A stretch of 64,000 nt of DNA from an uncultured Paracoccaceae bacterium (GCA_947493745.1 CANLSM010000011.1:1-64000); one strand, 5' to 3'; positions 1 to 9,030 are shown, counted from the first letter of the stretch. Numbers and translations: made by a program. Notes: generated from the sequence alone by a model not told the origin.

Positions 1-956
1 GTCACCGAAATCTCGGTCACCCCTGCCTCGGTGAATTCCACGCCCCCATCCGCAAGCTCAAGCGCCTCGGAGATGTCGCTGATCGTGATCGTGATCGGTA
101 TGACCTCGCTGAAATCGGTGCCATCGGTCGATCTGACATGGAGTGTGTGGGTTTCGGCTGTCTCATAATCCAGTACCGCGCCGGGCCGTATGACGATCTG
201 ATTGCCGACAATCTCGAAATTGGTCATGTCAACCGGCTCGCCAGCCTCATCGGTCAGAACGAACTGAACGGCGTCACCATCCGCGTCATCAGCGGAAAGC
301 GTCGCAACCACGGTACCGGCGGAGGCGTTCTCCTCGACCGATCGCACAGTCGCCTCGGGCGCGTCGGGAGCCGTGTTCGGATCGACCTCAGGCTCGGGTG
401 GCAGAACGGACACGTCGGTCTCATCTGTCGGTGGTTGGTCTTTCGGAGCGCTCTGGGGTGCACGGCCATCCTCACCGGGTGAGACCGCCTGAGGCGCTTC
501 GGCAGCCGGTTGATCCTCCGGCGGGGGTCCGCTGAAAGACCGGGGGGCAGATGCGGATGGGTCGGGATCAATGCTGCGAGCCTGCGGCGCCCCCTGATCG
601 GCGGTCGGGGCCGTTTCGGCCCGGGTCGCGGATTGGGGTGTCGCGGAATTGGACCCGGACACATTCTGTTCGGCGACCGGCTCGGGTGCGGGGCTCTGAA
701 TCGGGTGAGAGGACTGGTCCGGTGCGGCCTCCTGCAGGTTCTCCTCACCCGCGGTTCCGGCCTGAGCCTTCTGCAAACCGGCCAGGGTTCCCAGGTTGAC
801 GGTTGAGGACATCGCCATGACGTTGTCCGCCTGAAACGACGTACTCTTGTCGAGCTGGGCTTTCTGCACACCAACGGCTGGCGCGGTATCCGCCTTCGAA
901 GCCCCCGTCTTCTTTCCATTTTGCATGATCCGGCTGAAGATCTCGCGCATACTCAT
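1..956 (-). CDS. Cadherin-domain secreted protein, 5' part (runs off left edge)
   Basis: An open frame starts at ATG 956 (GGGG ribosome site just upstream) and stays open to base 1: 318 codons visible, 3' end missing. Residues 1-200 are low complexity, rich in Pro, Ala, Glu and Gln, with no signal peptide or membrane segment. Residues about 203-295 form a cadherin-like unit: VEENA start, DADGD calcium-type acidic turn, LDYET motif, and VRSTDG before the last strand. Proteins of this build in Rhodobacteraceae are usually long, calcium-binding and exported by type I secretion; the N-terminus fits that route. The total size and the C-terminal secretion signal cannot be seen. An Arg/Pro-rich frame over the same bases is a shadow. 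Confidence 0.8.
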   Translation of the reverse strand, partial: MSMREIFSRIMQNGKKTGASKADTAPAVGVQKAQLDKSTSFQADNVMAMSSTVNLGTLAGLQKAQAGTAGEENLQEAAPDQSSHPIQSPAPEPVAEQNVSGSNSATPQSATRAETAPTADQGAPQARSIDPDPSASAPRSFSGPPPEDQPAAEAPQAVSPGEDGRAPQSAPKDQPPTDETDVSVLPPEPEVDPNTAPDAPEATVRSVEENASAGTVVATLSADDADGDAVQFVLTDEAGEPVDMTNFEIVGNQIVIRPGAVLDYETAETHTLHVRSTDGTDFSEVIPITITISDISEALELADGGVEFTEAGVTEISV

Positions 957-1046
957 CACCCCTTGCTCGTCACGATCTGGATCGCGCAAAGCGGTTACGG
1001 ATTTCTGAAGGGGATGCCGATCTTGCCCTTGTTTGTTGGGCGTTGG

Positions 1047-1061
1047 TTAAATTCGGGTAAA
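1047..1061. promoter_or_regulatory. Near-match to a CtrA box upstream of the cadherin gene
   Basis: TTAA (1047-1050), seven bases, then TAAA (1058-1061). This is one mismatch from TTAA-N7-TTAA and lies about 90 bp upstream of the start at 956. A weak match on its own; any regulatory role is inference. Confidence 0.25.
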
Positions 1062-1071
1062 AATCTACGGA

Positions 1072-2271
1072 TCAGATCAACCCGCTTCCGTCGACCAGGT
1101 ACTCTGACATGATCGGCTGGTAGGCCGCCCCGCGCGGACCGGCCATGTGACCCAATTCACCGGCAATCACCTCAGGCGGCTGCACCCCTCTGGTATCCAC
1201 CTGCCTGATCCGTTCATTGACCATTCTTGTCAGGGTCTGCCGGACCGTGTCGGGCAGGGTTCCGTCCAGAATGATGGTCGGAAGGTCCAGTACGGCGGTC
1301 ACTGCAACGCAGGCCGTGGCCAGATGGGTTGCGGTCTGGTCGAGCCAGCGCTGAAGGATGTCATCAAAACCCGACCAGTCCCCATGGGGCTCCGCGATCA
1401 ACTGAGCGCTGCGCCCTTCGGCCTTCAGCATCCGCTCAAGCACGAAGATCGATGCATTGTGGATCAGTTGATGATCGGGATTGCTGATATCGCGGACCGG
1501 GATGGATCCGAAGGCGCCTGCATTGCCGGTTGTTCCGACATGCAGCCGCCCGCCGAGGACCATGCCGCCGCCAGCAAACGAGCCGATGTAGAAGTACCCG
1601 AAATCCGACAGGCCCTTGCCGGTCCCGAAGATATGCTCGCCGCTGCATGCCAGCGTGGCGTCGTTCCCGAGGCTTACCGGCAGACGGCAGAACCCGGAAA
1701 ATCCGGTGCGGAAGTCGAAACTTTTCCACGACATCATATCGGCCTTCGGCACGTTCTCGGTATCCAGCCAGTTCCACATCTCGAACGGAGCGGCGACGCA
1801 AAGGCCGACGATGCGGGCCCTTTGGGGGGCGGACAGTTGTGCGGTGAGTGTCTCCAGACCGGTTTCGAGAAATCCCGAGATGCCCGATGGGGTCGGGAAG
1901 GCGAAATGGGTGGTCAGATGTCCCCTCAGCTCGCCGACAAAGTCCATCAACACGAGATCTGCCCGGCGGCGACCGATCCGCAAGCCGAAGGAAAACACAC
2001 CATCGGGGTTGAGGCGCATGGGGGTCAGCGGCTTCCCAACCTTGCCGCGCACAGGCGCGCCGCGTTCCAGAAGGCCATCCGCCTCAAGGGCCCTTGTGAT
2101 AACCGATGCGGTCTGCGCTGACAGATCGGTGAAACGGGCTATATCGGCGCTCGCAATCTCGCCGCGGCTTTGCACGGTCGACAGGACAAGACGTTCATTG
2201 TGGTTGCGAACACGGGTCGGCGTTGCACCGGCGGTGAATGATCGTCCAGATGGGTGGCGGGTTGATTGCAT
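1072..2271 (-). CDS. ROK-family transcriptional regulator
   Basis: A 399-residue ROK (NagC/Mlc/XylR-type) regulator. Residues about 15-75 form a winged helix-turn-helix (IASADIARFTDLSAQTASVITRAL), followed by an RNaseH-like sugar-kinase fold with the glycine-rich FAGGGMVLGG and GTTGNAGAFG segments. The CxCGxxGC zinc motif common in ROK proteins is not visible at the expected place, where IPVRDISNPDH occurs, so it may lack that structural zinc. ATG 2271 is preferred; an in-frame GTG at 2283 is possible. It is divergent from frcB across a 147-bp gap with an AT-rich inverted repeat, so it probably controls frcBCA in response to a sugar, and perhaps itself. Confidence 0.88.
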   Translation of the reverse strand: MQSTRHPSGRSFTAGATPTRVRNHNERLVLSTVQSRGEIASADIARFTDLSAQTASVITRALEADGLLERGAPVRGKVGKPLTPMRLNPDGVFSFGLRIGRRRADLVLMDFVGELRGHLTTHFAFPTPSGISGFLETGLETLTAQLSAPQRARIVGLCVAAPFEMWNWLDTENVPKADMMSWKSFDFRTGFSGFCRLPVSLGNDATLACSGEHIFGTGKGLSDFGYFYIGSFAGGGMVLGGRLHVGTTGNAGAFGSIPVRDISNPDHQLIHNASIFVLERMLKAEGRSAQLIAEPHGDWSGFDDILQRWLDQTATHLATACVAVTAVLDLPTIILDGTLPDTVRQTLTRMVNERIRQVDTRGVQPPEVIAGELGHMAGPRGAAYQPIMSEYLVDGSGLI

Positions 2272-2295
2272 GGCGCATTGCACCGCACATGATTT

Positions 2296-2312
2296 AATAA
2301 ATCAAGTTTATT
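2296..2312. promoter_or_regulatory. AT-rich inverted repeat, candidate ROK operator
   Basis: AATAAA (2296-2301), TCAAG, TTTATT (2307-2312): perfect 6-bp arms in an otherwise high-GC region, followed by TTTATTTATT. NagC/Mlc-type operators are AT-rich palindromes, and this one lies between the ROK gene and frcB, just before a possible -35 box. Confidence 0.5.
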
Positions 2313-2318
2313 TATTTA

Positions 2319-2349
2319 TTGACGGGAGCAGGGCGACTCAGGTTATGCT
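2319..2349 (+). promoter_or_regulatory. Candidate promoter of frcBCA
   Basis: TTGACG (2319-2324) is a good -35 box; TATGCT (2344-2349) is a possible -10 with a long 19-bp spacer. It lies immediately downstream of the AT-rich inverted repeat, an arrangement suited to repression. About 70 bp precede the frcB start. Confidence 0.4.
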
Positions 2350-2418
2350 AACGGTGACCGGGCTGTCTGGATGGGTGTTCAGCCAGTCGAAGAGTCACAT
2401 AAATCTGGGAGGAATATC

Positions 2419-3438
2419 ATGAAAAGACTGTTCGCAAGCACGGCTATTGCATTGACGGCTATGGCGGGCGCGTCCCTTGCCGATGGCCACAGTGTCTCGG
2501 CCTGCCTGATCACCAAAACCGATACCAACCCTTTCTTCGTGAAGATGCGCGAGGGCGCGACGGCCAAGGCGGAAGAACTGGGCATCACCCTGCGCAGCTA
2601 TGCAGGCAAGGTCGATGGCGATCATGAGACTCAGGTGGCTGCGATCGAAACCTGTATCGCTGATGGGGCGAAGGGAATTCTTCTCACGGCATCAGACACA
2701 TCATCCATCGTGCCTGCCGTCCAGCAGGCCCGCGATGCCGGACTGCTCGTGATTGCGCTCGACACTCCGCTTGAGCCGATTGATGCGGCGGATGCGACCT
2801 TTGCCACAGACAACTTCCTCGCAGGCGAGTTGATCGGGCAGTGGGCTGCGGCGGCGCTCGGCGATGAGGCTGCAAATGCCAAGATCGCCATGCTCGATCT
2901 GGCGGTGAGCCAGCCAACGGTCGGCGTTCTCCGTGATCAGGGTTTCCTCAAGGGCTTTGGCATCGATCTGGGTGATCCCAACAAATGGGGTGACGAGGAT
3001 GATCCGCGCATCGTCGGCAATGACGTGACGGCCGGGAACGAGGAAGGTGGTCGTAAGGCGATGGAGAACCTTCTCGCCCAGGATCCGATGATCAACGTGG
3101 TCTATACGATCAACGAACCTGCCGCTGCCGGTGCCTATGAGGCGCTGAAAGCCATCGGGCGCGAGAATGACGTGCTGATCGTCTCGGTCGATGGTGGCTG
3201 CCCCGGTGTACAGAACGTGGCTGATGGCGTGATCGGTGCGACTTCGCAGCAGTATCCGCTTCTGATGGCCTCACTCGGGATCGAGGCGATTGCCGCCTGG
3301 GCCAATGACGGGACCAAACCCGAGAACACACCCGGCAAGGACTTCTTTGACACAGGCGTCGCCCTTGTCACCGACAAGCCGGTTGACGGTGTCGAGTCCA
3401 TCTCGGTTGCCGAGGGTACGGATCGCTGCTGGGGTTGA
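2419..3438 (+). CDS. frcB: Fructose-type sugar ABC transporter, periplasmic binding protein
   Basis: A 339-residue CUT2-type solute-binding protein (periplasmic-binding protein fold, LacI/RbsB-like). Residues 1-21 are a Sec signal peptide ending ASLADG. ATG 2419 follows a strong GGGAGGAA site at 2407-2414; a longer in-frame start at 2371 would bury the signal peptide. The ligand-fold signatures [20 protein letters not shown] and SVDGG are present. It opens the frcBCA operon. Members of the Frc system described in Sinorhizobium take up fructose, mannose and ribose; the exact substrate here is inferred. Confidence 0.88.
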   Translation: MKRLFASTAIALTAMAGASLADGHSVSACLITKTDTNPFFVKMREGATAKAEELGITLRSYAGKVDGDHETQVAAIETCIADGAKGILLTASDTSSIVPAVQQARDAGLLVIALDTPLEPIDAADATFATDNFLAGELIGQWAAAALGDEAANAKIAMLDLAVSQPTVGVLRDQGFLKGFGIDLGDPNKWGDEDDPRIVGNDVTAGNEEGGRKAMENLLAQDPMINVVYTINEPAAAGAYEALKAIGRENDVLIVSVDGGCPGVQNVADGVIGATSQQYPLLMASLGIEAIAAWANDGTKPENTPGKDFFDTGVALVTDKPVDGVESISVAEGTDRCWG

Positions 3439-3470
3439 TCTGAGACCTTAAGTCCGACCACAGTAGACGC

Positions 3471-3498
3471 AAAGGGCGGGCCTCCCGGTTCGCCCTTT
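3471..3498 (+). promoter_or_regulatory. Intercistronic hairpin between frcB and frcC
   Basis: AAAGGGCG (3471-3478) and CGCCCTTT (3491-3498) are perfect 8-bp arms around a 12-base loop, with no T tract. Hairpins here often stabilise the mRNA of the abundant binding protein or partly attenuate the downstream genes. Confidence 0.6.
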
Positions 3499-3521
3499 CA
3501 AACAAGACAGGGACAGCCAGC

Positions 3522-4583
3522 ATGTCACAGCCCGAGAATTATGAAGCCGCGGCCAAGGGCGCGGCACAGCAGGTTGCTGAATTCGATACCCAGGCACACG
3601 GCCTCGTGCACAAGTTTCACCATGCGCTCCACCAGACGCCCGCGCTTGTGCCGCTGATCGTTCTGGTGGTCTCGGTCGCCATCTTCGGTTTGCTGCTCGG
3701 CTCCAAGTTCTTCTCGCCCTTTGCGATGACCCTGATCCTGCAACAGGTGCAGATCGTCGGGATTGTCGGGGCTGCACAATCGCTGGTGATCCTGACCGCC
3801 GGTATCGACCTGAGTGTCGGTGCGATCATGGTACTGTCCTCAGTCGTGATGGGGCAGTTCACCTTCCGATACGGACTGCCTGCACCCGTGGCCATCGCCT
3901 GCGGGCTTGCGGTCGGAACGGCTTGTGGCTTCATCAACGGCTGGCTCGTCGCCAAGATGAAACTGCCACCCTTCATCGTGACTTTGGGCATGTGGCAGAT
4001 CGTTCTTGCTTCCAACTTTCTCTATTCCGCGAATGAGACCATCCGCAGCCAGGATATCGCGGCGCAGGCCCCGCTGCTTCAGCTTTTCGGGGCCAAGTTC
4101 AAGTTGGGAGGTGCGGTCTTTACCGTCGGCGTGATCTTCATGGTCGTGCTGGTTCTGGTTCTGGCCTATGTGCTGCGGCACACCGCCTGGGGCAGGCATG
4201 TCTATGCGGTTGGTGATGATCCGGAGGCAGCCGAGCTTTCGGGCGTCAATGTCAAGAAAACCCTGATATCGGTCTATATGCTGGCGGGTCTTATCTGTGC
4301 CTTTGCCGGATGGGCGCTTATCGGACGGATCGGATCGGTCTCGCCCACCTCGGGGCAGTTGGCCAATATCGAGAGCATTACGGCTGTCGTGATAGGGGGG
4401 ATATCGCTTTTCGGCGGTCGCGGATCCATCCTTGGAATGCTCTTCGGAGCCCTGATCGTCGGTGTCTTCTCGCTGGGGCTGAGGCTGCTCGGGGCGGATG
4501 CCCAATGGACGTTCCTTCTGATCGGGCTTCTGATCATCTTCGCGGTGGCAGTCGATCAGTGGATCAGAAAGGTGGCCGCGTAA
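3522..4583 (+). CDS. frcC: Fructose-type sugar ABC transporter, permease
   Basis: A 353-residue inner-membrane permease of the CUT2 (RbsC/FrcC) family with about 8-10 hydrophobic segments. It contains the family signature ILTAGIDLSVGAIM near residue 90 and the EAA-like loop GDDPEAAELSGVNVKKTL. The first 45 residues are a hydrophilic cytoplasmic extension. It follows frcB after an 83-bp gap with a hairpin, and its TAA stop shares one base with the frcA start (TAATG), implying translational coupling. Confidence 0.9.
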   Translation: MSQPENYEAAAKGAAQQVAEFDTQAHGLVHKFHHALHQTPALVPLIVLVVSVAIFGLLLGSKFFSPFAMTLILQQVQIVGIVGAAQSLVILTAGIDLSVGAIMVLSSVVMGQFTFRYGLPAPVAIACGLAVGTACGFINGWLVAKMKLPPFIVTLGMWQIVLASNFLYSANETIRSQDIAAQAPLLQLFGAKFKLGGAVFTVGVIFMVVLVLVLAYVLRHTAWGRHVYAVGDDPEAAELSGVNVKKTLISVYMLAGLICAFAGWALIGRIGSVSPTSGQLANIESITAVVIGGISLFGGRGSILGMLFGALIVGVFSLGLRLLGADAQWTFLLIGLLIIFAVAVDQWIRKVAA

Positions 4584-5359
4584 TGGAACCGATCCTGATG
4601 GGGCGCAACCTGACCAAACGCTATGGACGGGTCACCGCGCTCGACAATTGCGATTTCGAGTTGATGCCCGGTGAGATACTTGCGGTTATCGGCGACAATG
4701 GTGCGGGCAAGAGCACACTGATCAAGGCGGTCTCGGGCGCGGTCATTCCCGATAGCGGAGAGGTTCGGCTTGACGGCCAGCCGGTTCATTTCTCATCGCC
4801 GATCGATGCGAGGGAGGCCGGGATCGAGACGGTCTACCAGACGCTTGCCATGTCGCCCGCCCTGTCGATTGCAGACAACATGTTCATGGGCCGGGAGCTG
4901 CGCAAACCGGGGTTTCGCGGCAGTATCCTGCGCCAGCTTGACCGTGCAGAGATGGAGCGGATCGCCCGAGACAAGCTGACCGAGCTTGGACTGATGACCA
5001 TCCAGAACATCAATCAGGCAGTCGAGACACTTTCGGGCGGACAGCGGCAGGGCGTGGCAGTGGCGCGGGCCGCTGCCTTCGGGTCAAAGGTCATCATTCT
5101 CGATGAGCCGACCGCCGCACTTGGCGTCAAGGAAAGCCGCAGGGTGCTGGAACTGATTCAGGACGTAAAGTCGCGCGGCATCCCGATCATCCTGATCTCC
5201 CACAACATGCCGCATGTGTTCGAGGTCGCGGACCGGATCCATGTTCACAGGCTGGGAAAGCGGCTTTGCGTGATCAATCCGGGCGACTATTCGATGTCGG
5301 ACGCGGTGGCCTTCATGACCGGCGCGAAAGAACCCCCTTTGGAAGCAATCACCGCCTGA
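4583..5359 (+). CDS. frcA: Fructose-type sugar ABC transporter, ATP-binding protein
   Basis: A 258-residue single-domain ATPase. Walker A is GDNGAGKST, the signature is LSGGQRQGVAVARA, and Walker B is VIILDEPTAALG followed by ISHNMPHVFEVADRIHVHRLG. Unlike RbsA or XylG it has only one nucleotide-binding domain, as is typical for FrcA, so it should act as a homodimer. The start overlaps the frcC stop by one base. The 3' end overlaps the convergent xylulokinase by 11 bp. The sequence closely fits what I know of rhizobial FrcA. Confidence 0.92.
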   Translation: MEPILMGRNLTKRYGRVTALDNCDFELMPGEILAVIGDNGAGKSTLIKAVSGAVIPDSGEVRLDGQPVHFSSPIDAREAGIETVYQTLAMSPALSIADNMFMGRELRKPGFRGSILRQLDRAEMERIARDKLTELGLMTIQNINQAVETLSGGQRQGVAVARAAAFGSKVIILDEPTAALGVKESRRVLELIQDVKSRGIPIILISHNMPHVFEVADRIHVHRLGKRLCVINPGDYSMSDAVAFMTGAKEPPLEAITA

Positions 5360-6782
5360 GCGGTTTGAGCCGCCGATAGAGCGCCCGGTAATCCTCCAGC
5401 CGGTTGTTCAATCCCGCGTCAGGCGGGTTGGGCTCGAAGAGCCTGCTCACATCGGGGCGCCGGGCCAGATCGCCGAGGCCAAGGTCGCCGGTTGCCACGG
5501 CCGCCAGACGCGCCGCGCCGAAGGCTGGTCCGGTTTCCGCGCCGGCGCTCCGGGCGATGGGTGTCTGGTTCACATCCGCAATCATCTGCAACAGCAGATC
5601 GCTGCGTGCTCCGCCGCCAAGCGCCAGAGGGGGTTCCGGCAGGGATGTCTGGCAGGACGCAAATGCATCCGCGAAACTGAAGGCGATGGCCTCGACAATG
5701 CCGCGTATCATCTCGCCCCTTGTCGTCGATGCATCGAGCAGATCGAAGGCCCCGCGAATATGGGGATCGCCGTGCGGGCTCCGCTCTCCGGTAAGATAGG
5801 GCAGGAACCGGGGTGCCCTTCCGGGCACTGCCAGTGCCGCCTCGCCAAGAAGGTCCCCTACCGGGGTGCCGGTGATCCCGGCGAACCAGCTCATCGGTGC
5901 AGCCCCGTTTAACATCGCGGCCATGCGATACCAGAGGTCGGGAAGCGTATGCGCAAACGCATGGACCATCTGCTCGGGATTGGGTCGATATGAATCGGTC
6001 GCGATGAAAAGTTGAGCGGACGTCCCGATCGATAGAAACGCAGTCGCATCCCGCGTTGCTCCGACGGCAACCGCACCTGCAACCGCATCACCGGCCCCGA
6101 CAGCAACAGGTATCCCGGGGGGCAGGCCAAGCTCATCTGCTACCACATCGCGCAACCTTCCGGCAATTTCCATGCCGGGCCGGATCGGAGGCAGCCAATC
6201 CCTGTCAGTCATCGACAGATCACAAAGCGTGTCAGACCAGTCACGACTGGCCTGATCCAGCCAGAATGTGCCCGCAGCGTCTGAAGGATCGGTCAGGACC
6301 TCGCCATGCAGCCGCAGCCCGATCCAGTCCTTCGGCGAGAGGATGTGAGCGATCGACGCGTGAATATCCGGCTCATGCTCGGCCAACCATCTGATCTTGG
6401 GGGCTGTGAAGCCAGGCATCGGCCGAACGCCTGCGAGCATCGCGGCCTCTGGCGTTTCGCGGCTGATCGCCTCGGCCTCGGCATGCGCGCGACTGTCATT
6501 CCACAGAATGGCCGACCGCAGAACGGACTTGTCGCGCCCCAGCAAAACCGCGCCATGCATCTGTCCGGAGAGGCCGATCGCGCTGGCTTTGGCCCTGTCG
6601 TCACCGAGCTGGCCGAGTGCCTCCTTGAGCCCGATCCACCAGATATCAGGCCCTTGTTCTGACCATCCGGGACGACGGCAGCTTGTTTCGAGCCGGGACA
6701 TGCCTGTTGCCACGACAGAGCGGTCCGCGTCGACCAGCGCAACCTTTACGGCGGATGTTCCGAGGTCAATTCCAAGATGCAT
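5349..6782 (-). CDS. xylB: Xylulokinase (FGGY family)
   Basis: A 477-residue sugar kinase phosphorylating D-xylulose (or a related ketose) with ATP in the cytoplasm. The N-terminal GIDLGTSAVKVAL phosphate loop, SGQMHGAVLLG, WNDSRAH and the C-terminal LALGGGARSDLLLQMIADV motif are those of XylB. The length matches the family. It faces frcA tail to tail and is divergent from the LacI gene across 129 bp. No xylose isomerase or polyol dehydrogenase adjoins it, so the xylulose may come from a polyol oxidised elsewhere. The substrate could be another ketopentose. Confidence 0.85.
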   Translation of the reverse strand: MHLGIDLGTSAVKVALVDADRSVVATGMSRLETSCRRPGWSEQGPDIWWIGLKEALGQLGDDRAKASAIGLSGQMHGAVLLGRDKSVLRSAILWNDSRAHAEAEAISRETPEAAMLAGVRPMPGFTAPKIRWLAEHEPDIHASIAHILSPKDWIGLRLHGEVLTDPSDAAGTFWLDQASRDWSDTLCDLSMTDRDWLPPIRPGMEIAGRLRDVVADELGLPPGIPVAVGAGDAVAGAVAVGATRDATAFLSIGTSAQLFIATDSYRPNPEQMVHAFAHTLPDLWYRMAAMLNGAAPMSWFAGITGTPVGDLLGEAALAVPGRAPRFLPYLTGERSPHGDPHIRGAFDLLDASTTRGEMIRGIVEAIAFSFADAFASCQTSLPEPPLALGGGARSDLLLQMIADVNQTPIARSAGAETGPAFGAARLAAVATGDLGLGDLARRPDVSRLFEPNPPDAGLNNRLEDYRALYRRLKPLRR

Positions 6783-6861
6783 GGGGCAGTTCTCTTCCGG
6801 TTTGGGATCAGTCTAGAGCGACGCCAGACCAAGTCAGCCCCAAAAGCCACTGCAATTCTGA

Positions 6862-6890
6862 TTGACGTACCTCACGGCTGGGAATTATCT
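6862..6890 (+). promoter_or_regulatory. Candidate sigma70 promoter of the LacI-family gene
   Basis: TTGACG (6862-6867), 17-bp spacer, TTATCT (6885-6890), 21 bp before the start at 6912. The spacer begins within CGTACCTCA (6866-6874), the same nine-base core found twice upstream of the binding-protein gene at 10579, which suggests autoregulation. Confidence 0.55.
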
Positions 6891-6911
6891 TGTCCGAAAC
6901 GGGACGAATGT

Positions 6912-7940
6912 ATGGGCAAGCCAACTGTTCACGATATTGCGCGGGAGGCGGGGGTCAGCCTCGCGACCGTGGATCGTGTGATCAATGCCCGGGCCGGTGT
7001 GCGGGCAAGAACCGTGGACCGTGTGAACACCGCCATCGAGAAACTCGGTTTTGTTCGCGACATGTCGGCGGCAAATCTGGCGCGCAGGCGGGAATATCGG
7101 TATCTCTTCATGCTGCCAGACGGTCCCGGTCAGTTCGTGTCCTCCTTGAGAGATGCCATCCTTGAGGCCAATGCGGCCCACGCAACGGATCGCACGTCGA
7201 TGCGGCTCCAGAATGTGCCGACAAACGATCCGCATCAGATCGTTCGCGTGCTGCAACAGGTTGACAGTTCCAACACCGACGGCGTGGTGATCATGGCGCC
7301 CGAGACCCCTCAATTGCGCGATGCGATTGCGCGGCTGCGTGCCGATGGCGTTGCCGTGATAGCGCTTGTATCGGATCTCCCGAACTCGGGATGTGACCAC
7401 TTTGTCGGTATCAACAATCTTGCGGCCGGGCGAACCGCCGCTGTCTTAATGGGCCGGTTTGCCGCCGGAAGGGCTGGCAAGGTATTGGTGGTCGCGAACT
7501 CCATGCAATTGCGCGACAGCCTTGAACGGCGTCTCGGCTTTGACAGTCTCATGTCCGAAGAGTTTCCGGATCTTCAGGTACTGCCGTCACTGGAGTGCTA
7601 CAACGATCCCGACCGGACAGAAGACATCATCCGGGCAGCGCTCAGCGCCGATGAGGGTATCCTCGGTGTCTATATCCTGAGTTCCGGCGTGAAGGCTGTC
7701 CTTTCGGCTTTGCAATCCTCGGGACGGCTTGAAGAACTGATCGTTCTGGCCCATGAATTGACCCCCTATGCGCGGGAGGCGTTGTCTGAGAGACATCTGG
7801 ATGCCGTCATCACCCAGGATGTCGGCCATCTCGTTCGCAGCGCCGTCCGGGTTTTGAGAGCAAAGACCGACGGGCTGACGACGATCGCATCGCAGGAACG
7901 CATCCGCATCGAAGTGGTGCTCAAGGAAAACATGCCATAG
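6912..7940 (+). CDS. LacI-family transcriptional regulator
   Basis: A 342-residue repressor-type regulator. Residues 1-55 are a canonical LacI helix-turn-helix and hinge (TVHDIAREAGVSLATVDRVIN, then NLARRREYRY); the rest is a periplasmic-binding-protein-like effector domain. ATG 6912 places the helix-turn-helix at the extreme N-terminus, so a longer frame starting at 6777 is rejected. It heads a same-strand series through the kinase at 17906. A shared CGTACCTCA element before this gene and before the transporter makes it the probable regulator of the whole cluster; the inducer is unknown. Confidence 0.9.
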   Translation: MGKPTVHDIAREAGVSLATVDRVINARAGVRARTVDRVNTAIEKLGFVRDMSAANLARRREYRYLFMLPDGPGQFVSSLRDAILEANAAHATDRTSMRLQNVPTNDPHQIVRVLQQVDSSNTDGVVIMAPETPQLRDAIARLRADGVAVIALVSDLPNSGCDHFVGINNLAAGRTAAVLMGRFAAGRAGKVLVVANSMQLRDSLERRLGFDSLMSEEFPDLQVLPSLECYNDPDRTEDIIRAALSADEGILGVYILSSGVKAVLSALQSSGRLEELIVLAHELTPYAREALSERHLDAVITQDVGHLVRSAVRVLRAKTDGLTTIASQERIRIEVVLKENMP

Positions 7941-7977
7941 AGGCGGCGATCAGCGCTGCCGGAAACCGGAGATGATG

Positions 7978-9030
7978 ATGAAGACACTCAAAGGCCCCGC
8001 CCTTTTTCTTGCGCAGTTTGCCGGCGATGAAGCACCGTTCAACTCTTGGGACGCGATCACGAAATGGGCTGCGGATTGCGGCTATACGGGTGTCCAGGTG
8101 CCAAGCTGGGATGGTCGACTGATCGACCTCGATGCAGCGGCCGGATCGAAGGATTATTGCGATACGTTCCTTGGCCAGGCGCGTGAGAACGGGATCGAAG
8201 TCACAGAGCTTTCCACCCACCTGCAAGGACAACTCGTCGCCGTTCATCCGTCCTATGATGCGGCCTTTGACGGTTTCGCGGATGCGTCCGTGCAGGGCGA
8301 TCCCAAGGCACGTCAGGCCTGGGCCGTCGATCAGGTCAAGAAGGCATTGACCGCCAGTCATCATATGGGGATCACGGCACATGCGACCTTCTCCGGTGCG
8401 TTGGCCTGGCCCTACGTCTATCCCTGGCCGCAACGCCCCGCCGGTCTTGTGGAGATGGCTTTCGACGAACTGGCGGCACGCTGGCGCCCCATACTGGATC
8501 ATGCCGAGGATTGCGGGGTCGATATCTGCTACGAGATACATCCCGGAGAGGACCTCCACGATGGCGTCAGCTTCGAGATGTTCCTTGAACGTCTGAACAA
8601 CCACCCGCGCTGCAACATGCTCTATGATCCTTCGCATTACGTCCTGCAGGCGATGGATTATCTGGACAACATCAACATCTACCACGATCGTATTCGGATG
8701 TTCCACGTCAAGGATGCGGAACTGAACCCGACGGGACGCCAGGGCGTCTATGGCGGGTATCAGTCCTGGATCGACCGTGCAGGGCGGTTCCGCTCGCTGG
8801 GCGACGGTCAGGTGGATTTTGGCGCGGTGTTCTCCAAACTCACACAATATGATTTCGACGGCTGGGCCGTTGTCGAATGGGAATGCGCTATGAAGCATCC
8901 CGAAGACGGCGCGCGCGAAGGTGCGACCTTTGTCAGGGATCACATCATCCGCGTTACCGAGCGGGCGTTCGATGACTTTGCAGATGGCGGAACGGATCAG
9001 GCCGCCAATCGTCGGATGCTGGGCCTTTGA
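7978..9030 (+). CDS. Sugar phosphate isomerase/epimerase-like TIM-barrel protein
   Basis: A 350-residue protein of the AP-endonuclease-2/xylose-isomerase-like TIM barrel family. Candidate metal ligands appear in order: ELSTHLQGQ, CYEIHPGED, LYDPSHYV, RMFHVKDAEL and VVEWECAM. Three ATGs stand in tandem at 7972, 7975 and 7978; the last is chosen because GGAG at 7968-7971 is then six bases away. Only 37 bp follow the LacI gene. Such proteins often work with a Gfo/Idh/MocA dehydrogenase like the next gene, isomerising or epimerising keto sugars; the substrate is not evident. Confidence 0.83.
   Translation: MKTLKGPALFLAQFAGDEAPFNSWDAITKWAADCGYTGVQVPSWDGRLIDLDAAAGSKDYCDTFLGQARENGIEVTELSTHLQGQLVAVHPSYDAAFDGFADASVQGDPKARQAWAVDQVKKALTASHHMGITAHATFSGALAWPYVYPWPQRPAGLVEMAFDELAARWRPILDHAEDCGVDICYEIHPGEDLHDGVSFEMFLERLNNHPRCNMLYDPSHYVLQAMDYLDNINIYHDRIRMFHVKDAELNPTGRQGVYGGYQSWIDRAGRFRSLGDGQVDFGAVFSKLTQYDFDGWAVVEWECAMKHPEDGAREGATFVRDHIIRVTERAFDDFADGGTDQAANRRMLGL

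Noticed and set aside
254-919. 221-codon minus-strand frame rich in Arg and Pro
   Set aside because: It overlaps the cadherin gene on the same strand in another frame; composition is typical of out-of-frame high-GC DNA, while the other frame gives a coherent cadherin domain.
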